NCBI GenBank assembly: GCA_902462325.1
Contig: CABQBF010000004.1
Coordinates: 1 to 47,260, forward strand
DNA: 47,260 bases
DNA from: an uncultured Peptococcaceae bacterium
Lineage (GTDB): Bacteria > Bacillota > Peptococcia > Peptococcales > Peptococcaceae
Direction of reading: 5' to 3'
Numbering within the stretch: position 1 is the first letter of the stretch; every line of letters begins with the position of its first letter. Positions 32,306-39,198 of the stretch are shown here, one piece after another. Under the pieces are notes generated by a model, which saw nothing but the letters and a program-made list of their open reading frames with translations, was not told where the DNA came from and ran no database searches. The position numbers were made by a program, and so were the translations under genes.

Positions 32306-32644
32306 TTAAGAATCAAATGATTTTCGTTTCTGTTCAATAGAAAATTTTGCAATTGCCTGTGCAAATTTCAATTCTTCTTCTGTATAATGCGCTGGTTCTA
32401 AGCCTAACTGTTTTCCTGAATTTTCATGGTATGTGTTCAAGCTATCCACTAATAGCTCATTCGGTGTGACGTTTAAAATATTACAAATATCTATTAATAA
32501 GGGCAAGGACGGATGTGTTTTTCCGATTTCTATACAAGATAGATGGTTATGGCTTATGTTGCATAATTCAGCCAGATTCGCTTGTGTAATATTTTTTTTC
32601 TTTCGCATAGCCTTTATTCTTTTTCCTAATGCCAGATAATCCAT
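32306..32644 (-). CDS. Xre-family HTH regulator 1
   Basis: A 112-residue repressor-type protein. The cro/C1 helix-turn-helix spans residues about 8-62 (GKRIKAMRKKKNITQANLAE and CNISHNHLSCIEIGKTHPSL), and the C-terminal tail is charged and helical. ATG 32644 is chosen because AAAGGGAT lies nine bases upstream; a GTG at 32653 is too close to that site. It is convergent with copy A and divergent from copy B, so it could control copy B and itself. Typical role: keeping an integrated element quiet. Confidence 0.88.
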   Translation of the reverse strand: MDYLALGKRIKAMRKKKNITQANLAELCNISHNHLSCIEIGKTHPSLPLLIDICNILNVTPNELLVDSLNTYHENSGKQLGLEPAHYTEEELKFAQAIAKFSIEQKRKSFDS

Positions 32645-32798
32645 ATTTTTCACATCCCTTTTAGAAATTTTATCCTACTTTCTCTCATAATAATATTGAC
32701 TAATAATCAAATATTTTAGTATTATATTGATTACAAGGAAGGTTTTTGTCATGCCAAATTTTAAGCTATTTATTATCATAACTATGGGGGGTGATAGT

Positions 32799-32987
32799 AT
32801 GGAAAGGCAGGAATTGGACAGACTTATATTTTGCATTGAAAAGCTACTTTTAAATGCAGAAGCATTGAACAACTATGTTGGAACGCCAGAATCGTTTTCT
32901 ACAGCATTTTACTCTCTGCTGGATGATGTTCAAAGTATGGGGGAAATCTACAACAATTTAGAAACACCTTTGCGAGATTTGGCATGA
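32799..32987 (+). CDS. 62-residue element protein, family copy B
   Basis: A 62-residue paralogue of the protein at 32043-32231: IEKLLLNAEALNNYVGTPES, then STAFYSLLDDVQSMGEIYNN. The ATG at 32799 follows GGGGGGTG; the frame open from 32727 is not supported by a ribosome site. It is predicted as a helical bundle and has no recognisable catalytic residues. A truncated third copy begins 22 bp after its stop codon. Confidence 0.75.
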   Translation: MERQELDRLIFCIEKLLLNAEALNNYVGTPESFSTAFYSLLDDVQSMGEIYNNLETPLRDLA

Positions 32988-33009
32988 GAAAAAGAATCGG
33001 CACTATACA

Positions 33010-33132
33010 ACTTCTTCCGATTTGTGTACTATAGCATATTATATTCTGCTGGATGGTATTGACAGTATGGATGAAGTGTATCAGAATTTGCGGACTCCAT
33101 TAAAAGAGCTTTCCTTATACTTTGAAAGTTAA
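33010..33132 (+). pseudogene. Third, truncated copy of the 62-residue protein
   Basis: The frame ending at the TAA 33130-33132 reads DLCTIAYYILLDGIDSMDEV, then YQNLRTPLKELSLYFES, which matches the last two-thirds of copy B (STAFYSLLDDVQSMGEIYNN). There is no start codon with a ribosome site, and the matching N-terminus is missing. It is a remnant of tandem duplication, and an element palindrome starts at its stop codon. Confidence 0.7.
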
Positions 33133-33139
33133 TTTTCAA
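33121..33139. repeat. Element palindrome, copy 2
   Basis: TTTGAAAGTTAATTTTCAA, one mismatch from a perfect palindrome, overlapping the end of the truncated third copy. Confidence 0.7.
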
Positions 33140-33231
33140 CAGAAAAATAGTTTTTAGAATTAGAAAAGCTGTAGCGTGAATGCTTTTTCTTGTACATTTC
33201 ACTACAGCTTTTGTATTTTATAAAACATATA

Positions 33232-33591
33232 TCATTGTTTGTCTGGAAATTTTTTTTCATCATCTGGAATCAACATCAGCAATCTATCAATAATTTCATC
33301 TACGATTTTTAAATATTCGGGTGTTAATCCGTTTAATTTTCGTGCAACGTCCGTATTTAATAGTTGTGCTCCTTCGCCTTTTAATAGCCAATCGGCAGAA
33401 ACATGCAAGGCAGAGCAAATCTTCAATAATGTTTCTGTAGAAATTCCAACCATTCCTCGTTCTACATCCGATAGGAAAGGAATCGAAACATCTAATTGTT
33501 CGGCGAGCTGCGCTTGTGTATAATGTGCTGTCATTCGTGCTTCTCTAATCCGATTTCCCATTTGTATATTTAACTCTTTGCGTTGTTTCAA
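33232..33591 (-). CDS. Xre-family HTH regulator 2
   Basis: A 119-residue protein with a cro/C1-type helix-turn-helix (GNRIREARMTAHYTQAQLAE, DVSIPFLSDVERGMVGISTE, residues about 12-68) and a helical tail. The TTG at 33591 follows GGTGGTGA; ATG 33561 with a weaker site is the alternative. It is divergent from the large secreted-protein gene; the gap between them holds palindromes of the TAGTTtAACTA type (near 33620) and a promoter, so it probably represses that gene and itself. Confidence 0.88.
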   Translation of the reverse strand: MKQRKELNIQMGNRIREARMTAHYTQAQLAEQLDVSIPFLSDVERGMVGISTETLLKICSALHVSADWLLKGEGAQLLNTDVARKLNGLTPEYLKIVDEIIDRLLMLIPDDEKKFPDKQ

Positions 33592-33695
33592 ACTTCGTCA
33601 CCACCCCCAGCGTTATGTTAATAGTTTAACTATGGTTCGGTTTTAGATGAATAATGTATTAGCATGTTTAATATTAGTTTTTAGCGTATTAGTTA

Positions 33696-33724
33696 TTGAC
33701 TAAACTATAATTATGTAATACATT
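33696..33724 (+). promoter_or_regulatory. Promoter of the secreted-protein gene with operator-like repeats
   Basis: TTGACT (33696-33701), a 17-nt spacer and TACATT (33719-33724). TAGTTATTGACTAAACTA overlaps the -35, a dyad similar to the TAGTTTAACTA sequence about 70 bp upstream. Both are likely sites for the divergent Xre protein. Confidence 0.55.
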
Positions 33725-33832
33725 AATTGTGCGGACGGTTATTGTAGAAGAAAGCAGAGGTGAATGAATCCAAAACAAAAATGATACGAAACCTGTAAGC
33801 CGTTAAATGATTTTTAGAGGGGGATTTGAGAG

Positions 33833-36706
33833 ATGAAGAAAGGAAAAACATTATTACTCAGTATTTTAATTGTATTATTGTTCTGGGGGCTTACACTCAC
33901 ACCGGCCTTTGCAGCTAATATGAAGGCCGTTCCTTCTGAACAAAAGCTAACCATTAATGGAACAGTAGTGAACAATATTCCAGTGTATAATATCAACGGC
34001 TATAATTATTTTAAGCTGCGTGATATTGCTTATTATTTGGATTATGAGGTGGAATACATTCAGTCAGCAAATGCAATTGCTATCATGCGGGGCGGTCATG
34101 GCGTAAATGCAGGTGTTTCTAAAGGTAAGGCAACAACGACTGTATATGGCGTATCTAGCAGCCAACGAGTATTTATTGATACCATGGATTATAGTAATCA
34201 GCTACATCCGGTGAATATTGGTGGAAATAACTATTTCCAACTGCGGGAATTGGCTCAATATGCGGCCTATGGTGTTCAATTCGATTCTGCAAGCAATTCT
34301 ATATTAGTAAATAGTAATTATAACTATAGTAAAGATGGATTGACTTCTCCAAAAGCTGATGGCTGGAAGGATAAATTATCTGCTTCTCTGGCTGCGGATA
34401 AAGAAACTGTGAAACAGAAAGCGGAAGAAGCTGCAAAAACAAATCAACAAGGTGTTAATGGCAAGATAATTGTAACACAAGTAAATGAAGGTATGTGGAG
34501 CTATGAATTTATTCCATCTACAGGAATTTGGACGGGGCAACAAGGCGATAGAACATATGGATTTGTGGTAGACAGTGTTTCTGATGTACAACAAGCATTT
34601 GCTAGTGTAATGGATAACTATCCCAAAACATTAGTATTTTTTTCTAAACAAAAACTCAAATTAAATTACGATGATTTATGCGAACCTTATGAAATTACAC
34701 ATGGTTTACACAATCGTAGTAAAGCGGTTTGCTATAGTCCATTTGTCCACGAGGGCGATGGATATTATGAATATCGTGTTGAACTTCACTATAGTGCCGC
34801 TGGAATTGTTCGTATGTATAGAGAAGGCGTTATTACTACGCTTCCAGATAAAGAAGATATGCTGGCTGGTGCCAAGGAAGCCGATTATTCTATCTTGCTA
34901 AATGCAGCTAAAACAATTGAACGCAAATACGGTTTAAGTCAAAATTCTAGTGATTATGAAAAAGTATATGCTGTTTATAATTATCTTACATCGGAAACAC
35001 AATACGATTATCGCCAGCTTTCTCTAAGTGGTAATGATTTGTCTGCGTATGTTGGTTCCGTCCCCTATCCGGCAGAGATTAATTTTATGCTTACAAACAA
35101 AAAAGGCGTTTGTTTTGAATATGCACTCACATTTCAAGCGCTATGCTATATCTTTGATATAGATTGTTATTATGTAAGTGGTGATGTTACCACAAGCCTA
35201 GATGGACATGCTTGGAATATTGTAAAAGTAAATGGCCAATGGTATCAGGTTGATGCAACATGGGATACGAATCATGAACCTTCTCAATATGAATATTTTC
35301 TGATAAGTGATAGTCAGATGTCTAAAGACCATAGACAGACATATTCAGCTTATCATTATCCAAGTTGCCCAACAAACTACAAACAACAAAACCAGCAGCA
35401 ACAGGTTACATCTATCTCTCTGAATAAAAGTAGTATTAATCTGAATATAAATGAAACAGCTCAATTGGACGCTACGATTTATCCATCAAACGCAACGGAT
35501 AAATCAATAACATACACCAGTAGCAATAGCAGTGTCGCAAGCGTATCTAATAATGGTACAATCACCGCAGTAAAAGCTGGAACTACAACAATTACTGCAA
35601 AAACATCCAATGGGAAAACAGCAAGCTGTACGGTACAGGTGAATGCTGCACAAACACAGCAGCAGAATCCGCAGCAAAATAATCAACAACAGAATGCAAA
35701 CCAGCAACAAACAGCAATCACGTCTATTTCTTTTGGACAGTATTCTACTACATTAGAAAAAGGAAAAACTTTTCAATCTAATATAACAGTAAGTCCAACC
35801 AATGCAGAAAGTTCGAATATCAGCTATAGTTCTAGTGATAGCAGCATTGCAACTGTTTCGCAAAATGGTTTGGTTACAGCAAAAAACGGTGGAGTAGCGA
35901 CCATCACAGCAACTACCAGTAACGGGAAACGAGCAACTTTACGAGTAAATGTAAATGGAGAAAATCAGAGCGTAGTAGATGAAATTTACAGTTTAACAAA
36001 TCAAGAACGGCGAAAAGCTGGTGTGTCTACAATTGCATATAAATCAGAAGTGCAAGCCTTTGCAAATCAAAGAGCCTATGAAATCACATCCAACTTTAGT
36101 CATGATGGCTGGGATAAAGGGCCTATTCCAGCGGCAGGTGAAAACGCTACCTATCATAATTCTGCCACAGGTGCTATTAACAATTGGATGAATTCTCCTG
36201 GGCATAAAGCTAATATGTTAGACAGGAACCATGACTCTATGGCCGTAGGTGTGTATTGCTATAATGGCGATTATTATTGTATTCAGTTATTCTATGATGA
36301 TGATTTGTACGGAAATACAGGAACCAATAATGGAAATACAGGAACCAATAATAGAAATAATAATGTTTCTAATGGAGAAAAACCACCTAGTTCTGCGATA
36401 TCCTATACAACAGATTGGGGCTATGTATCCGTATCTGGACGTGGAGAATTCGACTTTCATAATGCAGAAGAATATATTGACAAAATGCAAACCATTTTAG
36501 AATGGGATAAAACACAACACCAATTAAACGGTGTACGTGGTTTCTACGTTGGCAGCGAAAGTATTTATGCGATTAATGAATCATTATATTCTGAAACAAA
36601 CAACGCTTGGAAGAGGTTTGCTTCTATTTATGATTATCAACAAGACGGCGGCGGCCTTGCTTATGTTTCAACACCAATATTAGATTGGAATTGGATTTAC
36701 AATTAA
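33833..36706 (+). CDS. Secreted transglutaminase-like/Big2/CAP-domain protein
   Basis: A 957-residue exported protein carried as cargo. A signal peptide (residues 1-27, ending AFA) is followed by a copper-amine-oxidase N-terminal-like domain (about 30-165, with two NYFKLRDIAYYL-type units), a linker, and a transglutaminase-like domain with Cys427 in GVCFEYALTFQAL, His459 in DGHAWNIVKV and Asp474 in VDATWD. Two Big2 immunoglobulin-like repeats follow (about 525-605 and 625-705), separated by a Gln/Asn-rich linker, then a CAP/SCP domain (about 715-830, LTNQERRKAGVS and NNWMNSPGHKANML) and a C-terminal region I cannot assign. Such mixtures act at the cell wall or surface. ATG 33833 follows GAGGGGG. 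Confidence 0.9.
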   Translation: MKKGKTLLLSILIVLLFWGLTLTPAFAANMKAVPSEQKLTINGTVVNNIPVYNINGYNYFKLRDIAYYLDYEVEYIQSANAIAIMRGGHGVNAGVSKGKATTTVYGVSSSQRVFIDTMDYSNQLHPVNIGGNNYFQLRELAQYAAYGVQFDSASNSILVNSNYNYSKDGLTSPKADGWKDKLSASLAADKETVKQKAEEAAKTNQQGVNGKIIVTQVNEGMWSYEFIPSTGIWTGQQGDRTYGFVVDSVSDVQQAFASVMDNYPKTLVFFSKQKLKLNYDDLCEPYEITHGLHNRSKAVCYSPFVHEGDGYYEYRVELHYSAAGIVRMYREGVITTLPDKEDMLAGAKEADYSILLNAAKTIERKYGLSQNSSDYEKVYAVYNYLTSETQYDYRQLSLSGNDLSAYVGSVPYPAEINFMLTNKKGVCFEYALTFQALCYIFDIDCYYVSGDVTTSLDGHAWNIVKVNGQWYQVDATWDTNHEPSQYEYFLISDSQMSKDHRQTYSAYHYPSCPTNYKQQNQQQQVTSISLNKSSINLNINETAQLDATIYPSNATDKSITYTSSNSSVASVSNNGTITAVKAGTTTITAKTSNGKTASCTVQVNAAQTQQQNPQQNNQQQNANQQQTAITSISFGQYSTTLEKGKTFQSNITVSPTNAESSNISYSSSDSSIATVSQNGLVTAKNGGVATITATTSNGKRATLRVNVNGENQSVVDEIYSLTNQERRKAGVSTIAYKSEVQAFANQRAYEITSNFSHDGWDKGPIPAAGENATYHNSATGAINNWMNSPGHKANMLDRNHDSMAVGVYCYNGDYYCIQLFYDDDLYGNTGTNNGNTGTNNRNNNVSNGEKPPSSAISYTTDWGYVSVSGRGEFDFHNAEEYIDKMQTILEWDKTQHQLNGVRGFYVGSESIYAINESLYSETNNAWKRFASIYDYQQDGGGLAYVSTPILDWNWIYN

Positions 36707-36798
36707 ACTATTTATATTTCGTTGATGAATCAGAATCGGATAGAAATACACAAACAGATAAAGAAATTCACAGATAACGGAAGGATGGAATTCACTAT

Positions 36799-37347
36799 AT
36801 GAAATGCTTTAATCATGAGGAACGAGAAGCGGTAGCAACCTGTCAGCGTTGTGGGAAAGCGTTGTGCAAAGAATGCGCTTCAAAATACACGCCGTGCTTA
36901 TGCGATGGCTGTTACAATGCTATTCAACGGGAAAAACAGATACAAGCGCAAAATGCAGAGAATGCCCGCAAACAAAAATATATTGATTCCTTGGTGGATA
37001 CCAAAGAAGAATTTAAAGAAACATGTATACTGGGTATAGGTATCAATGTAATTATAATTGTAGTGGCAGTTTTGACGGCACTTTTTAGTGGAGACAGTAT
37101 TTTTGAATATGCAATAGGAATGCTTACGTATGCACCATTTATGTTCGCGATTCCTTTTGGGTGGAAATTGTTTAGTTACAGTCAATCTCAAGAATACTTT
37201 CCACTGTTTATCCTTGCCAATCCACTTTCGTATGTAGTATGGCTTTGCGTTAAGATAGGGTTAAGCGCGGTTTTTGGAATACCGGCATTTATATACCAAG
37301 CTATAAAAACATTACGCGTCCAGAAACAAATTAATAAGGTAAAATAA
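36799..37347 (+). CDS. B-box-like zinc-finger membrane protein
   Basis: A 182-residue protein. Residues 1-45 form a cysteine-rich zinc finger (CFNHEEREAVATCQRCGKAL, then CKECASKYTPCLCDGC), as in bacterial proteins with B-box-type fingers ahead of membrane domains. A charged helix follows, then hydrophobic segments at about 80-100 (IGINVIIIVVAVLTALFSG), 108-125 and 145-165. ATG 36799 is preceded by GGAAGGATGG. Function is unknown; finger plus helices suggests a cytoplasmic sensor or adaptor at the membrane. It follows the secreted-protein gene by 92 bp and may share its transcript. Confidence 0.8.
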   Translation: MKCFNHEEREAVATCQRCGKALCKECASKYTPCLCDGCYNAIQREKQIQAQNAENARKQKYIDSLVDTKEEFKETCILGIGINVIIIVVAVLTALFSGDSIFEYAIGMLTYAPFMFAIPFGWKLFSYSQSQEYFPLFILANPLSYVVWLCVKIGLSAVFGIPAFIYQAIKTLRVQKQINKVK

Positions 37348-37354
37348 AAATAAC

Positions 37355-37400
37355 GCCCCGTAGATTTGAAAGTTAATTTTCAAGCCTATGGGGCTATTTT
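37355..37400. terminator. Bidirectional terminator with the element palindrome in its loop
   Basis: GCCCC (37355-37359) pairs with GGGGC (37390-37394), and the adjacent TAG/CTA bases add to the stem; T- and A-runs flank it on both sides. Its loop contains element palindrome copy 3 (37365-37383). It separates the convergent membrane-protein and SprT-like genes. Confidence 0.8.
37365..37383. repeat. Element palindrome, copy 3
   Basis: TTTGAAAGTTAATTTTCAA, identical to copy 2 at 33121-33139. Confidence 0.75.
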
Positions 37401-38071
37401 TATGCCTGTATTAGAATTTTATCACACGCTGTACATAGCAATTTTCCTGTTAAATCTTTTGTTCCTCTCACGGAAAGGCCGCAATCGGGACAAATATATT
37501 TCCTGCTGCTTTGCTTGCTGCGGCTGGTGGTGACTGGTCTGCCGTCTGTACCTGTCGTTGTCTTTTTTGGCGTACCGTTGCTATACATAGATTGCCGTTG
37601 ATACCGAAAACACCCTTTACGGCAATTGTCTTGCACCCATGCAATGAGCTGGGGTGTTGGCGCTGTACAGCACCAGCCATAGTTAGGCGATTGTGTGCAG
37701 ATAAGGCCATGTGAGTTGGCAACATCTCTGAACTTGGTGTTATGGTATGTGCCGGAGCGGCTGCAATCCTGTACACCGCGCTGCAAGTTAAATAAATGAC
37801 ACATCTCATGCAGCAGAGAAGCTATAACTAATACCGGTTCTCTATTGAGATATTCGGCCACGATATTTATCTCTCTGTAATTGCAATTATCTTTGTCTGA
37901 CCATACTGGTTGTGTTGAAATCCAGGCGTACGAACCTCGTGTTACATCAGTTTGGATAGTTATTATCACCTTTTCTAGCTCATTATTAAAATAGTAACTA
38001 TTGAGCTTGCGATACATACGTTGCAGTTCATCGACTGCTGATAAAATTGTTACCTCATACTGTTTTGCCAT
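37400..38071 (-). CDS. SprT-like zinc metalloprotease domain protein
   Basis: A 223-residue protein with a SprT/SPRTN-type protease domain. The active site is LLHEMCHLFNLQRGV (HExxH, about residues 87-91) with a third ligand candidate in YHNTKFRDVANSHGL; the N-terminus ELQRMYRKLNSYYFNNELEK is the usual start of SprT domains. The C-terminus has a zinc ribbon (YICPDCGLSVRGTKDLTGKL, then LCTACDK). ATG 38071 follows AAAGGAGTAG. SprT-type proteases outside bacteria cut proteins crosslinked to DNA. On this element it could act on the Rep or integrase covalent complexes, which is inference. Confidence 0.88.
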   Translation of the reverse strand: MAKQYEVTILSAVDELQRMYRKLNSYYFNNELEKVIITIQTDVTRGSYAWISTQPVWSDKDNCNYREINIVAEYLNREPVLVIASLLHEMCHLFNLQRGVQDCSRSGTYHNTKFRDVANSHGLICTQSPNYGWCCTAPTPQLIAWVQDNCRKGCFRYQRQSMYSNGTPKKTTTGTDGRPVTTSRSKQSSRKYICPDCGLSVRGTKDLTGKLLCTACDKILIQA

Positions 38072-38088
38072 AAAAATCTACTCCTTTT

Positions 38089-38108
38089 TTTGAAAATTAA
38101 TTTACAAA
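38089..38108. repeat. Element palindrome, copy 4
   Basis: TTTGAAAATTAATTTACAAA, one mismatch from copy 1 (32234-32253), placed just upstream of the SprT-like gene start. Confidence 0.65.
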
Positions 38109-38128
38109 ATAGCCATTGGCTAACTCTT

Positions 38129-38147
38129 GGCGCGGTCCCGCCGCGCC
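38129..38147. repeat. GC-rich hairpin in the element control region
   Basis: GGCGCGG (38129-38135) and CCGCGCC (38141-38147) form a perfect 7-bp stem with a 5-nt loop, an island of GC in AT-rich DNA. It is followed at 18 bp by the 27-bp inverted repeat. Confidence 0.7.
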
Positions 38148-38164
38148 GGATTACTTACGAATTT

Positions 38165-38245
38165 GCACAAAAGAAACGTCTTGTCAACCAGCTTTCGCGG
38201 CATAATTTTATTCCACGACTGGTTGACAAGACGTTTCTTTTGTGC
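38165..38245. repeat. Perfect 27-bp inverted repeat
   Basis: Bases 38165-38191 are the exact reverse complement of 38219-38245, with a 27-nt spacer. Each arm holds TTGACAAGACGTTTC in the outward orientation, so a -35 TTGACA at 38223-38228 with a TGC-TTTATG extended -10 at 38246-38251 could fire toward the HTH gene. As a single strand the region would fold into a very stable hairpin, as in oriT or single-strand origins of rolling-circle elements. Confidence 0.75.
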
Positions 38246-38316
38246 TTTATGCGATATATCAGTTTCATTTATGCATAATTTCGAAAGTATGTTTGATAAT
38301 TTTTGCGTTTACTGCA

Positions 38317-38344
38317 TATAATAAGAACTAGAGTTCTTATTATA
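38317..38344. promoter_or_regulatory. Perfect 12-bp inverted repeat, probable operator
   Basis: TATAATAAGAAC (38317-38328) and its complement (38333-38344) flank a 4-nt centre. Position about 70 bp before the HTH gene suits a dimeric regulator site. Confidence 0.6.
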
Positions 38345-38360
38345 TACAATAAATCACATT

Positions 38361-38423
38361 TGCTTTTCCATTATATTCCCCCCCGCCAATACAACGGTGG
38401 GAGGTGAATATAATGGAAAAGCA
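38361..38423 (+). promoter_or_regulatory. Hairpin sequestering an HTH gene's ribosome site and start codon
   Basis: An 18-bp perfect stem (38361-38378 with 38406-38423) continues into a C-rich/G-rich pair (38379-38387 with 38396-38404, eight of nine pairs, allowing a bulged T). The Shine-Dalgarno GTGGGAGGTG and the ATG at 38413 both lie in the 3' arm, so a folded transcript would be untranslatable until opened. This looks like translational control, unless the palindrome instead serves DNA replication or protein binding. Confidence 0.65.
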
Positions 38424-38655
38424 TTACGTTGATGTTAATTCTGTCAATTTTGTGATAGGCAATAATATAAAACGTATTCGCGAGGCTACCATAATTGATG
38501 GTAGAAAAATGACGATTGAAAAATTGGCAGAAAAGGCCGATGTGTCAATATCTTCCGTTAAACGTGCGGAAAAAGGCGAAAATATCTATGTTACAACTTT
38601 TTTGGCTATTGCAAGAGCATTAGAGGTAACGCTAGATGAATTATTATCAGATTAA
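38413..38655 (+). CDS. Small Xre-type HTH regulator 3
   Basis: An 80-residue single-domain HTH protein. IGNNIKRIREATIIDGRKMT, then IEKLAEKADVSISSVKRAEK and TTFLAIARALEVTLDELL, cover the whole cro/C1 fold. ATG 38413 is eight bases after GGGAGGTG, but both are buried in the strong hairpin described separately. It is the first gene of the rightward replication/transfer block (HTH, DUF961-like, Rep, TcpA, HTH, integrase), so it is a good candidate for its master switch. Confidence 0.85.
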   Translation: MEKHYVDVNSVNFVIGNNIKRIREATIIDGRKMTIEKLAEKADVSISSVKRAEKGENIYVTTFLAIARALEVTLDELLSD

Positions 38656-38678
38656 TTTCCAAAAAAAGGATTAAAAAA

Positions 38679-38786
38679 GTGTCAGATGTGAACTGTTATC
38701 GTAGTACGGTGGATGTTATCATAAGTATGTCGGGTGGACACCTGCTGTATGCGCGTACAGATGATTTAAAGAATAAAAGTAGGTAA
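38679..38786 (+). CDS. Possible 35-residue small protein
   Basis: A short frame from GTG 38679 to TAA 38784-38786, starting MSDVNCYRSTVDVIISMSGG. A weak AAGGATT lies upstream. It sits in the gap between the HTH and DUF961-like genes. No family is recognised and it may not be translated. Confidence 0.3.
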   Translation: MSDVNCYRSTVDVIISMSGGHLLYARTDDLKNKSR

Positions 38787-38818
38787 CAACACACAAATAA
38801 TAGGAGTGATACCATAAC

Positions 38819-39142
38819 ATGAAAATTACTGATGTAAAAATTGACACACTGGCAACAGTTGGAAAAAACTTACTTTTGACAGATGTACAACCAGTTTACG
38901 ATTACGCGGACGGAGTACGTACCAGCAACATTATTGCACACCGTTACACAGTCGTTTTGCCAGAAAAAGGATATGACAAATTGGCAGTGAAAATTATGGG
39001 TGCTCAACAATTGGACATGCCGGAAGATGGTAATTACCCAAACGTAAAATTTGACAATTTAGAAGTATACGTATATTGGTCGCAAGCAGGCTACCAGGTT
39101 GGTGCGCGCGCCACTGGGGTAGCTTTAGCTACAGGAAAATAA
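38819..39142 (+). CDS. DUF961/YdcP-like accessory protein upstream of Rep
   Basis: A 107-residue beta-rich protein. The pattern AHRYTVVLPEKGYDKLAVKI followed by VKFDNLEVYVYWSQAGYQVG and a small-residue end resembles the DUF961 (YdcP, Orf22/Orf23) proteins encoded at the head of the DNA-processing block in Tn916-type elements. The match is by eye. Gene order here, DUF961-like then Rep then TcpA-type pump, parallels that block. It may be a DNA-binding accessory factor. ATG 38819 follows AGGAGTG at a long spacing. The predicted origin lies just behind it. Confidence 0.6.
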   Translation: MKITDVKIDTLATVGKNLLLTDVQPVYDYADGVRTSNIIAHRYTVVLPEKGYDKLAVKIMGAQQLDMPEDGNYPNVKFDNLEVYVYWSQAGYQVGARATGVALATGK

Positions 39143-39158
39143 GATATACACTCATGCC

Positions 39159-39197
39159 GTCACAGGGCCGGCTGCTTTGAGCAGCGGCGCTTGTGAC
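39159..39197. repeat. Imperfect stem-loop left of the origin
   Basis: GTCACA and TGTGAC form the outer pairs (39159-39164 with 39192-39197) and GCTGCT/AGCAGC the inner pairs, with three or four mismatches between. It directly abuts the nonanucleotide stem-loop, giving two consecutive hairpins. Confidence 0.6.
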
Positions 39198-39198
39198 A

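Noticed and set aside
36799..37347. Zinc-finger membrane protein considered as a conjugation pore component
   Set aside because: No similarity to known mating-pore proteins is visible; finger plus helices gives no transport motif.
38165..38245. 27-bp inverted repeat considered as insertion-sequence ends
   Set aside because: Only 27 bp lies between the arms, there is no transposase and no target-site duplication was seen.
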